DNA of 64,000 bases from Bacteroides pyogenes DSM 20611 = JCM 6294 (GCF_000428105.1 NZ_ATZH01000011.1:54262-118261), one strand, 5' to 3'. Counted from the stretch's first letter, positions 24,936 to 34,832 are shown. The notes: generated by a model from the sequence alone, not told the origin. A program made the numbers and translations.

Positions 24936-26924
24936 ATGAAACAAGAAGAAGAAAAAATTGCCGGATTGCCCGAGAACGCGTTCAGAGAATTGAAGCCGGG
25001 CGAAGTTTACTCACCCTTGATGAAGCCTTCGGGCAATTATCCGGAAGTTAATTTATGGTCGGTGACATGGGGAATTGCCATGGCTATCCTTTTCTCTGCC
25101 GCAGCCGCCTATCTTGGGTTGAAAGTGGGACAGGTTTTCGAAGCCGCCATACCCATTGCAATCATAGCCGTAGGAGTTTCGGGAGCAGCAAAAAGAAAAA
25201 ACGCATTGGGAGAGAACGTAATCATACAATCTATCGGAGCTTGCTCCGGTGTCATTGTAGCCGGCGCCATATTCACCCTTCCGGCACTCTATATTCTTCA
25301 AGCCAAATATCCCGAAATGACGGTGACTTTCATGCAAGTATTCATCAGTTCGCTGTTGGGCGGTGTATTAGGGATTTTATTCCTGATTCCTTTCCGTAAA
25401 TACTTCGTAAGCGACATGCACGGCAAGTATCCTTTTCCGGAAGCCACCGCAACGACTCAAGTATTGGTTTCGGGCGAAAAAGGCGGAAGCCAGGCGAAAC
25501 CTTTGCTGATGGCGGGAATCATCGGCGGTTTATACGACTTTGCAGTGGCTACCTTCGGGTGGTGGAACGAAAACTTCACAACACGTGTATGCAGCATCGG
25601 AGAAACATTGGCAGAAAAAGCCAAGCTGGTGTTCAAAGTAAATACCGGCGCAGCTGTTCTCGGACTCGGATATATCGTCGGTTTAAAATACGCTTCCATC
25701 ATATGCGCCGGTTCGTTGGCGGTATGGTGGATCATTATTCCGGGCATGTCGGCTCTTTGGGGCGACAGCGTATTGAACGCATGGAACCCTGAAATCACCG
25801 CTACGGTAGGCATGATGAGCCCCGAAGAGATATTCAAGTATTATGCCAAAAGCATCGGTATCGGCGGCATCGCTATGGCGGGCGTCATCGGCATCATCCG
25901 CTCGTGGGGAATTATCAAAAGCGCCGTTGGGCTGGCAGCCAAAGAAATGGGCGGAAAAAGCGATGTAAAAACGAGCATTGTGCGCACACAACGGGACCTG
26001 TCGATGAAGGTTATCGCCATCGGCTCCATATTGACACTGATTTTAGTGGTGCTCTTCTTCTACCTCGACGTAATGCACGGGAATATGTTGCACACTTTGG
26101 TCGCCATTCTACTGGTAGCGGGCATCGCTTTCCTCTTTACAACGGTAGCAGCCAACGCAATTGCCATCGTAGGAACCAATCCGGTATCGGGAATGACACT
26201 GATGACATTGATTCTGGCGTCGGTAGTGATGGTTGCATTCGGGCTGAAAGGTCCTTCGGGAATGGTGGCGGCTCTGGTAATGGGCGGCGTGGTGTGTACA
26301 GCCCTTTCCATGGCGGGCGGTTTCATTACCGATCTGAAGATAGGATACTGGCTGGGAAGCACTCCTGCCAAGCAGGAGGCATGGAAGTTTCTGGGCACTA
26401 TCGTATCGGCGGCAACCGTAGGCGGCGTAATGATTATATTGAATAAAACGTACGGATTCACAAGCGGCACTCTGGCAGCTCCGCAAGCCAATGCGATGGC
26501 GGCAGTGATCGAGCCGTTGATGAGCGGAGTCGGAGCTCCTTGGCTGCTATATGGCATCGGAGCGATACTGGCAATCGTACTGACTCTTTTCAAGATTCCC
26601 GCATTGGCCTTCGCCCTCGGAATGTTTATTCCGTTGGAACTGAACGTTCCACTGGTTGTCGGAGGAGCGGTCAACTGGTATGTGACAACTCGCAGTAAAG
26701 AAACAGCGCTGAATACGGAACGGGGCGAAAAAGGAACCCTGCTGGCATCCGGATTCATCGCCGGCGGCGCGCTCATGGGCGTAGTCAGTGCGGCAATGCG
26801 TTTCGGCGGTATCAATTTGGTTAACGAGGCCTGGCTGAACAACACTTGGTCGGAGGTATTGGCATTGGGAGCATACGCGCTGTTAATTCTATATTTTATC
26901 AAGGCATCTATGAAAGTGAGATAA
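24936..26924 (+). CDS. OPT-family oligopeptide transporter
   Basis: A 662-residue inner-membrane transporter of the oligopeptide/metal-chelate OPT family, with about 14-16 helices. Family marks include the N-terminal GEVYSPLM, LGLKVGQVFEAAIPIAI, the RKYFVSDMHGKYPFPEATATTQVL loop split near residue 165, and the C-terminal NVPLVVGGAVNWYVTTR. The start MKQEEEKIAGLPENAF fits the family; an ATG at 24900 would add 12 residues. It is followed 2 bp later by the cell-wall amidase gene, which suggests uptake of murein-derived or dietary peptides. Confidence 0.9.
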   Translation: MKQEEEKIAGLPENAFRELKPGEVYSPLMKPSGNYPEVNLWSVTWGIAMAILFSAAAAYLGLKVGQVFEAAIPIAIIAVGVSGAAKRKNALGENVIIQSIGACSGVIVAGAIFTLPALYILQAKYPEMTVTFMQVFISSLLGGVLGILFLIPFRKYFVSDMHGKYPFPEATATTQVLVSGEKGGSQAKPLLMAGIIGGLYDFAVATFGWWNENFTTRVCSIGETLAEKAKLVFKVNTGAAVLGLGYIVGLKYASIICAGSLAVWWIIIPGMSALWGDSVLNAWNPEITATVGMMSPEEIFKYYAKSIGIGGIAMAGVIGIIRSWGIIKSAVGLAAKEMGGKSDVKTSIVRTQRDLSMKVIAIGSILTLILVVLFFYLDVMHGNMLHTLVAILLVAGIAFLFTTVAANAIAIVGTNPVSGMTLMTLILASVVMVAFGLKGPSGMVAALVMGGVVCTALSMAGGFITDLKIGYWLGSTPAKQEAWKFLGTIVSAATVGGVMIILNKTYGFTSGTLAAPQANAMAAVIEPLMSGVGAPWLLYGIGAILAIVLTLFKIPALAFALGMFIPLELNVPLVVGGAVNWYVTTRSKETALNTERGEKGTLLASGFIAGGALMGVVSAAMRFGGINLVNEAWLNNTWSEVLALGAYALLILYFIKASMKVR

Positions 26925-26926
26925 AC

Positions 26927-27808
26927 ATGAAAAAGATTTTAGGTAACATCGTATTCGTTGCAATGGGAATGGCTTTTGCACGGCAACCCGCCGGAGCGGT
27001 TTCGCACTCCGGAAGGAAGTATTGCAAGCAAAAGGCCGAGGAGATTTCGCAAATCGCCGGAGGCGCTTTACACTCCGGTGGCGCTTCCGTCTCAAATATG
27101 GAAACAGATAGCAACCGGCAAACAAACCCGATGCTCAAAATAGGAAAGACGTATCTCGGAACAACGTATGTAGCGCACACACTCGACCGCAACATAGAAG
27201 AAAAGTTGGTCGTTCAACGCGATTCGGTCGACTGTCTGACATTTGTCGAATACGTGACGGCAGAAGCGATCGGCCCGTGTTTTGCCGAAAATCTTCAAAA
27301 GATACGCTACCGCGACGGCATTATCGACGGTTACCCCTCACGGCTGCACTACACATCCGACTGGATCGACAACGGTGTTCGTCACGGGTTCATAAAAGAC
27401 ATAACGGCAGAACACAGTCCGTACACTATGGTGTTGTCGATATCGTATATGTCCGCTCATCCGCAGAAGTACAAACAATTGGCCGATTCGCCGGCAAATG
27501 TGAAGCGAATGGCGGCATACGAAAATGCGCTCTCGGGAAAGACCGTACATTGGCTGCCCAAAAGTAAGCTCCCCGAAAAGGGGCTTCCATGGATCATGAA
27601 CGGAGACATTATAGCATTCACCACATCTGTGAAAGGGCTCGACATCGCGCATGTGGGAATAGCCGAATACATTCAAGGCAAATTGCATCTGCTACATGCT
27701 TCCTCTACAGAAAAGAAAGTAGTGACAAGCGAAAAGCCTGTCAGCAAGATGTTCGAAAACAATAAATCGTGGACAGGCATACGTGTCGTCCGAGTACCTC
27801 AACCTTAA
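26927..27808 (+). CDS. DUF1460 family, NlpC/P60-like cell-wall amidase
   Basis: A 293-residue exported protein of the DUF1460 group (N-acetylmuramoyl-L-alanine amidase-like, NlpC/P60 superfamily). The catalytic Cys is in VQRDSVDCLTFVEYV and the His in LDIAHVGIAEYIQGKLHLLHASS. Start ATG 26927 follows the OPT stop by 2 bp. The signal peptide is followed by an unusual stretch (residues about 22-50) encoded by two hairpin-forming repeats (see 26991-27078) and then the normal DUF1460 start (GKTYLGTTYVAHTL). It would cut sugar-peptide or peptide bonds in murein fragments. Confidence 0.85.
   Translation: MKKILGNIVFVAMGMAFARQPAGAVSHSGRKYCKQKAEEISQIAGGALHSGGASVSNMETDSNRQTNPMLKIGKTYLGTTYVAHTLDRNIEEKLVVQRDSVDCLTFVEYVTAEAIGPCFAENLQKIRYRDGIIDGYPSRLHYTSDWIDNGVRHGFIKDITAEHSPYTMVLSISYMSAHPQKYKQLADSPANVKRMAAYENALSGKTVHWLPKSKLPEKGLPWIMNGDIIAFTTSVKGLDIAHVGIAEYIQGKLHLLHASSTEKKVVTSEKPVSKMFENNKSWTGIRVVRVPQP
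26991..27078. repeat. two hairpin units inside a coding sequence
   Basis: CCGGAG...CTCCGG occurs at 26991-27012 and again, 66 bp on, at 27057-27078. Each 6-bp stem closes a 10-nt loop, and the flanks are also alike (CGCCGGAG, CACTCCGG). The 66-bp period keeps the reading frame, and the peptides they encode (PAGAVSHSG and AGGALHSGG) are similar. Confidence 0.75.
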
Positions 27809-27819
27809 AAAAACAGCTT

Positions 27820-28752
27820 ATGAAACGACTTAAATTATTCCTTTTTGTTGTATGTCTGACCCCTGTTCTTGCCAAAGCACAGGGAATTACGGGCATCTAT
27901 TTCCCGGAAATTATTCCGGATGCGCAATCCACAAGTATGGGAGGCACAGGATTAGCTGTTACCAATAATGCAAGTATAGCCATTTATCACAATGCTTCCA
28001 CCATTGCTTTCTCACAAGAAGTAATGGGGCTTACTTATTCTTATGCCGACATAAAGAACGATCATCCGTTGCACAGCGCGTCTCTGTTTTATCGGATGGG
28101 AAGGCAGGGAAAACAAGGCTTTACCGCTGCTTTCCGACACGTCAGAGGTCCCGAAATCTCCTACAAAGGTCCCATGGAAACCTTACGTCCGATGGCGTGG
28201 AGCTTAGGAGCCGGGTACTTCAACCGGATAACGGAAAACTTATCGCTTTCGTTAACACTCCAATACCTGCGCGCCAAAACAATTCTTAACGAAAACAAAG
28301 GCACGGCTTACGTAGACTTTGGAGCTACTTACCATCAATATCTGCCTATATTAAGCCAAATGGCATCCTGGTCCGTGGGTGTTCAAGCTGCCAACTTAGG
28401 AGGAAAATTGGATGGAATGCATTTACCTTCGCGGTTAGGCATAGGAAGTGCGATTATCCTCCCGTTCAACATACAGCACAGCCTGCAAATAGCTTGTGAT
28501 ATCAAATACTTTTTCCCTTCCGATTACCGCAGTTTCGAAACCGCATTGGGAGCTGAATACAGTTTCCTCAAATACGGAATCATTCGTGCCGGATATAATT
28601 TCGGGAACAAAGACAAATGGGTAGGAAACTACGGAACGTTGGGCGGAGGCATACACTACTGGCCCGTATGCATAGATTTCTCGTATGCATTGGCAGGCAG
28701 TAACAGCTTCATGAACCGCACCTGGCAACTCAGCCTGGGAATCGTTTTCTGA
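27820..28752 (+). CDS. PorV/PorQ-family outer-membrane protein (type IX secretion related)
   Basis: A 310-residue beta-barrel protein with a signal peptide (MKRLKLFLFVVCLTPVLAKA). The mature start shows the PorV/PorQ pattern: DAQSTSMGGTGLAVTNNASI, followed by HNASTIAFSQ and FHR/LGAGYF strands; it ends in a barrel-type Phe (SLGIVF). Related proteins work in the outer membrane with the type IX secretion system. It begins 11 bp after the DUF1460 gene and may share its transcript. Whether it is a true T9SS part or a paralogue cannot be told. Confidence 0.75.
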   Translation: MKRLKLFLFVVCLTPVLAKAQGITGIYFPEIIPDAQSTSMGGTGLAVTNNASIAIYHNASTIAFSQEVMGLTYSYADIKNDHPLHSASLFYRMGRQGKQGFTAAFRHVRGPEISYKGPMETLRPMAWSLGAGYFNRITENLSLSLTLQYLRAKTILNENKGTAYVDFGATYHQYLPILSQMASWSVGVQAANLGGKLDGMHLPSRLGIGSAIILPFNIQHSLQIACDIKYFFPSDYRSFETALGAEYSFLKYGIIRAGYNFGNKDKWVGNYGTLGGGIHYWPVCIDFSYALAGSNSFMNRTWQLSLGIVF

Positions 28753-29392
28753 GTTCGCCTGCAAGACGCTGCTTCACTTCGTCCATGGAAACTTCATTCT
28801 TCAGTTCCTGACGAAGGGAAGTAACGCCTTTGTCGATAAACCCGCAAGGATTTATATAGCTGAAATAACGTAAATCCGTATTCACGTTCAAAGCCAATCC
28901 GTGCATCGTAACGTAATGGCTGCTCCTCACCCCGATGGCGCAAATTTTTCGCGCGCGAGAAGTCTCGGCATCGATCCATACTCCGGTCGCCTTATCCAGT
29001 CGACCTGCCTCGATGCCGTAAGAAGCGCAAACATTGATCACAGCTTCTTCCAAAAAGTGCACGTATTCCTTCAGCCCCATCCGGAATTCATCGAGATTCA
29101 ATATCGGATAGCAAACCAACTGTCCGGGACCGTGATACGTAATATCCCCTCCCCGGTCGATATGATAAAGCGTTGCGTCGATAGCTTTCAATTGTTCGTC
29201 ACTGAGCAGCATATTCTTTTCTTTTCCGCTACGTCCTAACGTATATACGTGCGGATGTTCGCAAAATACAATCCCATTCTCATACGTTTCCCCGTGAGCT
29301 TTGGCGCGAATTACCTCGTCAAACCGCTCCGACTGGCGTTTCCATGCCTCGCCATACTGAATAAGTCCCCAATCTGCAATAGTCGTTTTCAT
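28730..29392 (-). CDS. lipB: octanoyltransferase LipB
   Basis: A 220-residue LipB that moves the octanoyl group from ACP to lipoate-dependent enzymes. Seen are RGGDITYHGPGQLVCYP, the conserved Lys in ARKICAIGVR, the HGLALNVNTDL motif and the catalytic Cys in INPCGFIDKGVTSL. The 3' end overlaps the convergent PorV/PorQ-like gene by 23 bp. Its GcvH-type target fits the glycine cleavage gene at 34901. The -7 box is only 5 nt from the ATG (see 29398-29405). Confidence 0.95.
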   Translation of the reverse strand: MKTTIADWGLIQYGEAWKRQSERFDEVIRAKAHGETYENGIVFCEHPHVYTLGRSGKEKNMLLSDEQLKAIDATLYHIDRGGDITYHGPGQLVCYPILNLDEFRMGLKEYVHFLEEAVINVCASYGIEAGRLDKATGVWIDAETSRARKICAIGVRSSHYVTMHGLALNVNTDLRYFSYINPCGFIDKGVTSLRQELKNEVSMDEVKQRLAGELRKRFPG

Positions 29393-29397
29393 GCAAG

Positions 29398-29405
29398 CAA
29401 AGGTA
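29398..29405 (-). promoter_or_regulatory. -7 box of lipB, 5 nt before the ATG
   Basis: TACCTTTG on the minus strand ends at 29398; the start codon begins at 29392. With the usual distance from -7 box to start point, the mRNA would begin at or next to the ATG. Confidence 0.55.
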
Positions 29406-29425
29406 GGAAATAAAAAGAAAAGATG

Positions 29426-29433
29426 TATATTTG
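29426..29433 (+). promoter_or_regulatory. -7 box of the AraC-family gene
   Basis: TATATTTG, 26 bp before the ATG at 29460, divergent from the lipB promoter in a 67-bp shared spacer. Confidence 0.5.
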
Positions 29434-29459
29434 TGAGAACAATATAATGAAACGTTCTT

Positions 29460-30299
29460 ATGAATTTAGAGTTTCCTCAAGTCGACCTTCCGAGTGAAGT
29501 TTTAGCTTGGACCGATGTGACAGAAGATATTCTGAACATTTACAGGCAATCCAGTCGTCTTCAAGCCTGTATCGTGGCTATTTGCATGGAAGGGACACTG
29601 AAAGCCACCATCAACTTGCTTGACTATGAGATTCATCCAAATGATTTGATAACATTACTTCCCGGAAGCATTATTCAACTGAAGGATAAAACACAGAAAG
29701 TGCGACTGTGTTTTGCCGGATTCTCTTCCGGTTGCGTCGAACGTACCAACCTGATCCAATCAATCGGTGAGGTTTACTCCAAACTGATAGAACATCCCGT
29801 TATTCCTCTTTCAAAAGAAATCGCCAGTTACCTGAAAGATTATTTTTCGCTGATTTCCCGCATCAGCTGTAACGACACATTCGAAATAGTTCCTGAATTG
29901 GCAGATATTTCCCTTCAAACTATTTTAACCAGTATACATCTGATATATCGTAAAATCCAGAAAACGACAAGCAACTCGAACCGAAAGAAAGAAATTTGCC
30001 GAAAACTGATACAATTGATTAACAAACATTACAAGCAAGAACGTCACGCAAAATTCTATGCAGGATTATTAGGAATTTCACTTCAACACTTAAGCACAAC
30101 CGTAAAAGCGGTAACCGGAAAAACCGTATCGGAAACAATCGCTTACGTTATTATCATGGACGCTAAAGCAAAGCTAAAAGGAAGTGACATGACTATCAAA
30201 GAGATCGCATATTCGCTTAACTTCTCTAACGCTTCGTTTTTCGGCAAATATTTTAAACGTCATGTCGGGATGACACCGTTGCAATTCAGAAACCAATAA
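29460..30299 (+). CDS. AraC-family transcriptional regulator
   Basis: A 279-residue regulator. The N-terminal half (about 20-160) is a cupin-like sensor (ICMEGTLKATINLLDYEIHPNDLITLLPGS); the C-terminal 100 residues hold the AraC DNA-binding domain with both helix-turn-helix units (FYAGLLGISLQHLSTTVKAV and MTIKEIAYSLNFSNASFFGKYFKRHVGMTPLQFR). It ends 1 bp before the stop of the convergent copper ATPase. Divergent to lipB; its targets are unknown. Confidence 0.9.
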   Translation: MNLEFPQVDLPSEVLAWTDVTEDILNIYRQSSRLQACIVAICMEGTLKATINLLDYEIHPNDLITLLPGSIIQLKDKTQKVRLCFAGFSSGCVERTNLIQSIGEVYSKLIEHPVIPLSKEIASYLKDYFSLISRISCNDTFEIVPELADISLQTILTSIHLIYRKIQKTTSNSNRKKEICRKLIQLINKHYKQERHAKFYAGLLGISLQHLSTTVKAVTGKTVSETIAYVIIMDAKAKLKGSDMTIKEIAYSLNFSNASFFGKYFKRHVGMTPLQFRNQ

Positions 30300-30300
30300 T

Positions 30301-32514
30301 CTATTTCCTTCTGCTCAAACTCAATGAATTGAGTACTACGCTCACACTGGAGAATGCCATAGCGGCACTTGCCAACATCGGATTCAGCAATAGCCCGCTT
30401 ATTGGAAATAACACGCCCGCAGCAATAGGAATACCAATTAAATTATAAATGAAAGCCCAAAACAGATTCTGATGAATGAGACTAACAGTTTGTTTCGACA
30501 GTTCAAAAGCTTTCGGAAGAAGCAGCAAATCGGAAGTCATCAGAGTAACCATGGCAACATCCATTGCAATATCCGTTCCCTTCCCCATTGCGATGCTTAC
30601 ATCTGCTACTGCCAATGCCTGAGAGTCATTGATACCATCGCCCACCATCGCCACTTTTTTCCCCAGTTGCTGAAGTCTGCGCACAAACCGCTCTTTATCA
30701 TCAGGCAAGGCATCCGCTATAAAATGCTGAATTCCCAAGCGAGAAGCAACTGCCGCCCCCACACGTCGCCCGTCGCCCGTAAGCATGTAAATTTCAATTC
30801 CTTGTTGCCGAAGTTCTTTTATAGCTTGAGCCGAAGTCGGTTTAACCGGATCGGCTACGGCAATTATGGCAAGAAGTTGATTCTCACGTCCGAAATATAC
30901 GATTCCCTGTCCGTCAGCTTCATATATAGTCAGCATTTCCATCATCACATCGGGCAAAGACGCGCCAAAATCTTTCAATAACTTATGGCTTCCCACCCAA
31001 TAAACAACTTCTTTACAAACCACTTTTATTCCTTTGCCCGTTATACTTTCAAAACTGTCGAGTTCCGCCGGCTCAACATCCTCATGCTCTTGGAGAACAT
31101 CGACAATGGCTCCCGCAAGGGGATGCTCCGATTTCAATTCGGCTGCGAGTAATACGTTTTTGAATTGCACATCCTGGCTCTGTGTCCACAACCACCCTAC
31201 GGCAGTGGGATGCCCTTCCGTCAAAGTACCCGTTTTATCGAGAACTACCACATCTACTTTTCTCATTTGCTCCAAAGCCACGGCATCTTTTATCAGAATA
31301 TGCTGACCGGCAGCTTTGCCTATTCCCACCATCAGAGCGGTAGGAGTAGCCAAACCTAAAGCGCATGGACAGGCAATAACCAAAACAGATACGGCAGAGA
31401 GTACGGCATAAGAAATATACTCTTTACCGCCAATCAGCATCCATAATACAAAAGCAAGAATCGACAAGCCAAGCACAACCGGAACAAAAAAGCCTGTGAT
31501 ACGATCGACAATACGTTGTACCGGGGCTTTACTGCCTTGCGCTTCTTGCACCATGCGGATGATACGCGCCAATACAGTTTCTTCTCCCACTTGAGAGGCG
31601 GAAATAACAAAAGAACCGCGCTGATTGATTGTTCCCGCCAATACTTTATCGCCCACTTTCTTATCAGCCGGAACAGGTTCGCCGCTAATCATACTTTCAT
31701 CCACATACGATTCGCCTTCAATCAGGATACCGTCTACCGGAATCTGCTCGCCGGGACGCACAAGTATCGAATCTCCCACCTGCAACTCCTCGATCAAAAT
31801 TTCTTCTTCCGTGCCGTTTCTCAAAATACGGGCAACCTTAGGCTGCATCCCCATCAGCTTACGGATAGCCGCCGAAGTATTCCCCTTGGCGCGTTCTTCC
31901 ATTAATTTACCGGTCAGCACAAAAGCGATAATCACTGCCGAAGCTTCGTAATACACATGCGGCTCCATCCCCCGGGAGTACCAGAAGTCGGGGAAAAAAG
32001 TATTGAACATACTGAACAAAAAAGCGATAGAAGTGCTCAACGCTATCAGCGTATCCATGTTGCTGCGCCCTAATTTGGCCTGATTCCATGCGCCGGTAAA
32101 AAAAGGACCGCCGAAAAATATCATTACGGGAATAGTCAGCAGCATTTGTATTTCATTGGAATATGGCACATTCATCCATACCATGGAAAACAAAAGCAGC
32201 GGAACCACCAAAAGCCATGCGCCGATCACCCTCCGCTTCAGACGATGGTAACGTTCTTGCTGCTCTTCTTCCTGGCGCTTTCCTTTATAAGTTTCTTCGA
32301 TTATCAAATCGTATCCCGCCGCCAATACTGCGGCACGAATCTCACCCGGAGTCAATTGATCTTTTTTGTAAGAGACTTTTAAACTACCTGTAGCAAAATT
32401 GACAGAAGCGTCTGCTACTCCCGACAGCTTCTTCACTGTTTTTTCTACATTATTGGCACATCCCGCACAATGCATGTTAAGTACAGGAAATATTTTTTTT
32501 ACCGTATTACTCAT
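30301..32514 (-). CDS. copA: copper-translocating P-type ATPase (CopA type)
   Basis: A 737-residue P1B-ATPase. It has one N-terminal HMA domain ([15 protein letters not shown], Cys16 and Cys19), membrane helices from about residue 95, the transmembrane [14 protein letters not shown] motif, phosphorylation site Asp426 in DKTGTLTEG, the nucleotide-binding SEHPLAGAI and the hinge [10 protein letters not shown]. The CPC motif and HMA point to Cu+ export. The -7 box lies 5 nt before the ATG. No copper chaperone or CueR-like gene is adjacent; the convergent AraC regulator may or may not be linked. Confidence 0.93.
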   Translation of the reverse strand: MSNTVKKIFPVLNMHCAGCANNVEKTVKKLSGVADASVNFATGSLKVSYKKDQLTPGEIRAAVLAAGYDLIIEETYKGKRQEEEQQERYHRLKRRVIGAWLLVVPLLLFSMVWMNVPYSNEIQMLLTIPVMIFFGGPFFTGAWNQAKLGRSNMDTLIALSTSIAFLFSMFNTFFPDFWYSRGMEPHVYYEASAVIIAFVLTGKLMEERAKGNTSAAIRKLMGMQPKVARILRNGTEEEILIEELQVGDSILVRPGEQIPVDGILIEGESYVDESMISGEPVPADKKVGDKVLAGTINQRGSFVISASQVGEETVLARIIRMVQEAQGSKAPVQRIVDRITGFFVPVVLGLSILAFVLWMLIGGKEYISYAVLSAVSVLVIACPCALGLATPTALMVGIGKAAGQHILIKDAVALEQMRKVDVVVLDKTGTLTEGHPTAVGWLWTQSQDVQFKNVLLAAELKSEHPLAGAIVDVLQEHEDVEPAELDSFESITGKGIKVVCKEVVYWVGSHKLLKDFGASLPDVMMEMLTIYEADGQGIVYFGRENQLLAIIAVADPVKPTSAQAIKELRQQGIEIYMLTGDGRRVGAAVASRLGIQHFIADALPDDKERFVRRLQQLGKKVAMVGDGINDSQALAVADVSIAMGKGTDIAMDVAMVTLMTSDLLLLPKAFELSKQTVSLIHQNLFWAFIYNLIGIPIAAGVLFPISGLLLNPMLASAAMAFSSVSVVLNSLSLSRRK

Positions 32515-32519
32515 AATTA

Positions 32520-32527
32520 CAAAGATA
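32520..32527 (-). promoter_or_regulatory. -7 box of copA, 5 nt before the ATG
   Basis: TATCTTTG on the minus strand, then 5 nt, then the copA ATG (32514). It predicts a leaderless or nearly leaderless mRNA. The -33 region is weak. Confidence 0.55.
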
Positions 32528-32646
32528 ATGAGAAATCGGTGGCTTAGAATATTTTTTTGCTTTTTTTATTCGTTGTATCCGTTTATTACCTATATTTGTC
32601 GATAAGGAACGATGCGGTAGAACTTGAAACTATAAGAAAAACGATA

Positions 32647-33495
32647 ATGAACAAACAATCTGTCAGTCTGCTTACGTTTATACTTTCGGTAAGTATTTGT
32701 TTATCATCTTGCCACGACAAGATGAATAAAAACAGGGGTGATTTACGCTTTGACAACATCCGGAAAAGTGAAACCGCACATCTTTTCAATGACACGGACA
32801 AACCCGCATGCAATATCAGAATAAACTTCGCTTATCCGGTGAAATCTTCAGACCCGATATTGAAAGACAGTCTGAATTCATATTTTATCTCTATCTGTTT
32901 CGGAGACAAGTTTTCCGGAGAAAAGCCGGAAGACGTAATCGATCAATACACACGGAACTACATAGACGAGTATCGTCATGATTTAGAACCTATGTATCTC
33001 GAAGACGAAAAAGATAAAAACAACAAATCATCTGTCGAAGAGTGGTATTCTTATTATAAAAACATCGAAAGCCAGGTGCAACTTTACCAAAAAGACTTAT
33101 TGGTTTACCGTGTAGACTACAATGAATACACCGGTGGAGCGCATGGCATGTATACCACCACGTATGTAAACATGGATCTCACGCTGATAAGGCCTCTCCG
33201 TCTCGACGATCTTTTCATCGCCGAATACAAAGAACCGCTGACAGAACTGATATGGAATCAGCTGATGGCGGACAACCGGGTAACGACCCGCGAAGCATTG
33301 GAAGACCTCGGATACGGTTCTACCGGAGAAATTATTCCCGTCGAGAATTTTTATTTGGACACAAAGGGCATTACCTTTCATTATAATGTATATGACATCA
33401 CCCCGTATACCATGGGTGCGGTCGAAGTCATACTTCCGTTCGATGTTATAGGGCATTTGCTGAACGACAACCCTGTGTTGAAAAGCCTACGTTAA
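32647..33495 (+). CDS. RsiV-like lipoprotein (DUF3298/DUF4163)
   Basis: A 282-residue lipoprotein starting at MNKQSVSLLTFILSVSICLSSC (ATG 32647; lipidated Cys22). Residues about 40-130 look like the DUF4163 domain and residues 150-275 the DUF3298 domain (YNEYTGGAHGMYTTTYVNMD, LDTKGITFHYNVYDITPYTMGAVEVILP). The family includes lysozyme-sensing RsiV, but here there is no sigma factor nearby. A -7 box TATATTTG lies at 32591-32598, giving a 45-nt leader. It is followed by rsmG 53 bp later. Confidence 0.85.
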   Translation: MNKQSVSLLTFILSVSICLSSCHDKMNKNRGDLRFDNIRKSETAHLFNDTDKPACNIRINFAYPVKSSDPILKDSLNSYFISICFGDKFSGEKPEDVIDQYTRNYIDEYRHDLEPMYLEDEKDKNNKSSVEEWYSYYKNIESQVQLYQKDLLVYRVDYNEYTGGAHGMYTTTYVNMDLTLIRPLRLDDLFIAEYKEPLTELIWNQLMADNRVTTREALEDLGYGSTGEIIPVENFYLDTKGITFHYNVYDITPYTMGAVEVILPFDVIGHLLNDNPVLKSLR

Positions 33496-33548
33496 TCTCC
33501 TGATTGAATGATAGAATATTAAATAATTGGTAAATAGCAACTAAAAAA

Positions 33549-34169
33549 GTGGAAATCATACTCAAATATTTTCCGGACCTGACGGAAGAGCAGCATCGAC
33601 AATTTGCCGCTCTATACGACCTTTATATCGATTGGAATTCAAAAATAAACGTGATCTCCCGAAAAGATATAGAAAACCTGTACGAACATCATGTACTTCA
33701 TTCATTGGGCATTGCGAAGTTCACACAATTCCGTCCCGGGACCTCAATCATGGATTTAGGAACGGGGGGCGGTTTTCCGGGAATTCCCTTATCTATTTTA
33801 TTCCCCGAAGTAAAATTTCATTTGATAGACAGCATCGGCAAAAAGGTACGGGTAGCTACCGAAGTAGCCGACGCCATCGGGTTGAAGAATGTGACTTTTC
33901 GCCATGCGCGTGCCGAAGAAGAAAAACGGAAGTTCGATTTTGTTGTCAGCCGTGCAGTAATGCCCTTGGCCGATTTAGTGAAAATCATTCAAAAAAACAT
34001 ATCTTCCAAGCAACAGAATGCCCTTCCCAACGGATTGATTTGCCTGAAAGGAGGTGAATTGGAACATGAAACCATGCCGTTCAAAAATAGAACGGTGATT
34101 CACAACCTAAGCGACAACTTCAAGGAGGAATTTTTTCAGACGAAAAAGGTAGTATATGTTCCGATGTAA
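33549..34169 (+). CDS. rsmG: 16S rRNA (guanine-N7) methyltransferase RsmG
   Basis: A 206-residue SAM-dependent methyltransferase that modifies G527 of 16S rRNA. It starts with GTG at 33549 (EIILKYFPDLTEEQ). The SAM motif I is MDLGTGGGFPGIPLSI, with the following HLIDSIGKKVRV and the conserved FDFVVSRAVMPLADLV. It leads a short plus-strand run with the MBL hydrolase, 21 bp downstream. Confidence 0.95.
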   Translation: MEIILKYFPDLTEEQHRQFAALYDLYIDWNSKINVISRKDIENLYEHHVLHSLGIAKFTQFRPGTSIMDLGTGGGFPGIPLSILFPEVKFHLIDSIGKKVRVATEVADAIGLKNVTFRHARAEEEKRKFDFVVSRAVMPLADLVKIIQKNISSKQQNALPNGLICLKGGELEHETMPFKNRTVIHNLSDNFKEEFFQTKKVVYVPM

Positions 34170-34190
34170 AACGACGATTCAATAAACACC

Positions 34191-34832
34191 ATGAAAATAA
34201 AGAGATTTGAATTCAATATGTTTCCTGTCAACTGTTATGTTATATGGGATGAAACAAAAGAGGCAGTCGTGATTGACCCCGGCTGTTTCTACGAAGAAGA
34301 GAAACAAAAGTTAAAGAGATTCATACAAAATAACGAATTGGATGTGAAACATCTGCTGAACACCCATCTTCACCTCGATCATATCTTCGGGAATCCTTTT
34401 ATGCTCAAAGAGTTCGGTTTGTCGGCCGAAGCTAATAAAGCAGACGAATACTGGATCGATGAGGCTCCCAAGCAAAGCCGGATGTTCGGATTTCAGTTAC
34501 AGGAAGCCCCCGTGCCGTTGGGAAAATATCTGCACGACGGAGATATAATTACTTTCGGAAACACGCGATTGGAAGCGATACATGTACCGGGACATTCGCC
34601 GGGAAGCCTGGTGTATTATTGCAAAGAAGAAAATTGCATGTTCTCCGGCGATGTATTATTCCAAGGCAGCATCGGACGGGCCGACTTGGCAGGAGGTAAT
34701 TTCGACGAGCTGATCGATCACATTTGCAGCCGTCTGTTTATCCTTCCCAACGAAACGGTCGTTTATCCCGGACACGGCGCACCCACGACTATCGGAATGG
34801 AAAAAACCGAAAATCCATTTTTTAGAAAATAA
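34191..34832 (+). CDS. MBL-fold metallo-hydrolase (glyoxalase II-like)
   Basis: A 213-residue metallo-beta-lactamase-fold hydrolase. The zinc ligands are visible: NTHLHLDHIFG (HxHxDH), HVPGHSPGSLVYY, FSGDVLF and YPGHGAPTTIG. It is the common single-domain, glyoxalase II-like family; the substrate, a thioester or similar, cannot be read. It sits between rsmG and gcvP in the same direction. Confidence 0.92.
   Translation: MKIKRFEFNMFPVNCYVIWDETKEAVVIDPGCFYEEEKQKLKRFIQNNELDVKHLLNTHLHLDHIFGNPFMLKEFGLSAEANKADEYWIDEAPKQSRMFGFQLQEAPVPLGKYLHDGDIITFGNTRLEAIHVPGHSPGSLVYYCKEENCMFSGDVLFQGSIGRADLAGGNFDELIDHICSRLFILPNETVVYPGHGAPTTIGMEKTENPFFRK

Noticed and set aside
26060..26902. Minus-strand open frame of 280 codons
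   Set aside because: Antisense to the OPT transporter; rich in Ala/Pro/Thr as expected from a complementary strand.
30301..30302. AraC regulator as the specific regulator of copA
   Set aside because: The genes are convergent, with stops 1 bp apart; this says nothing about control, and the cupin sensor does not indicate copper.
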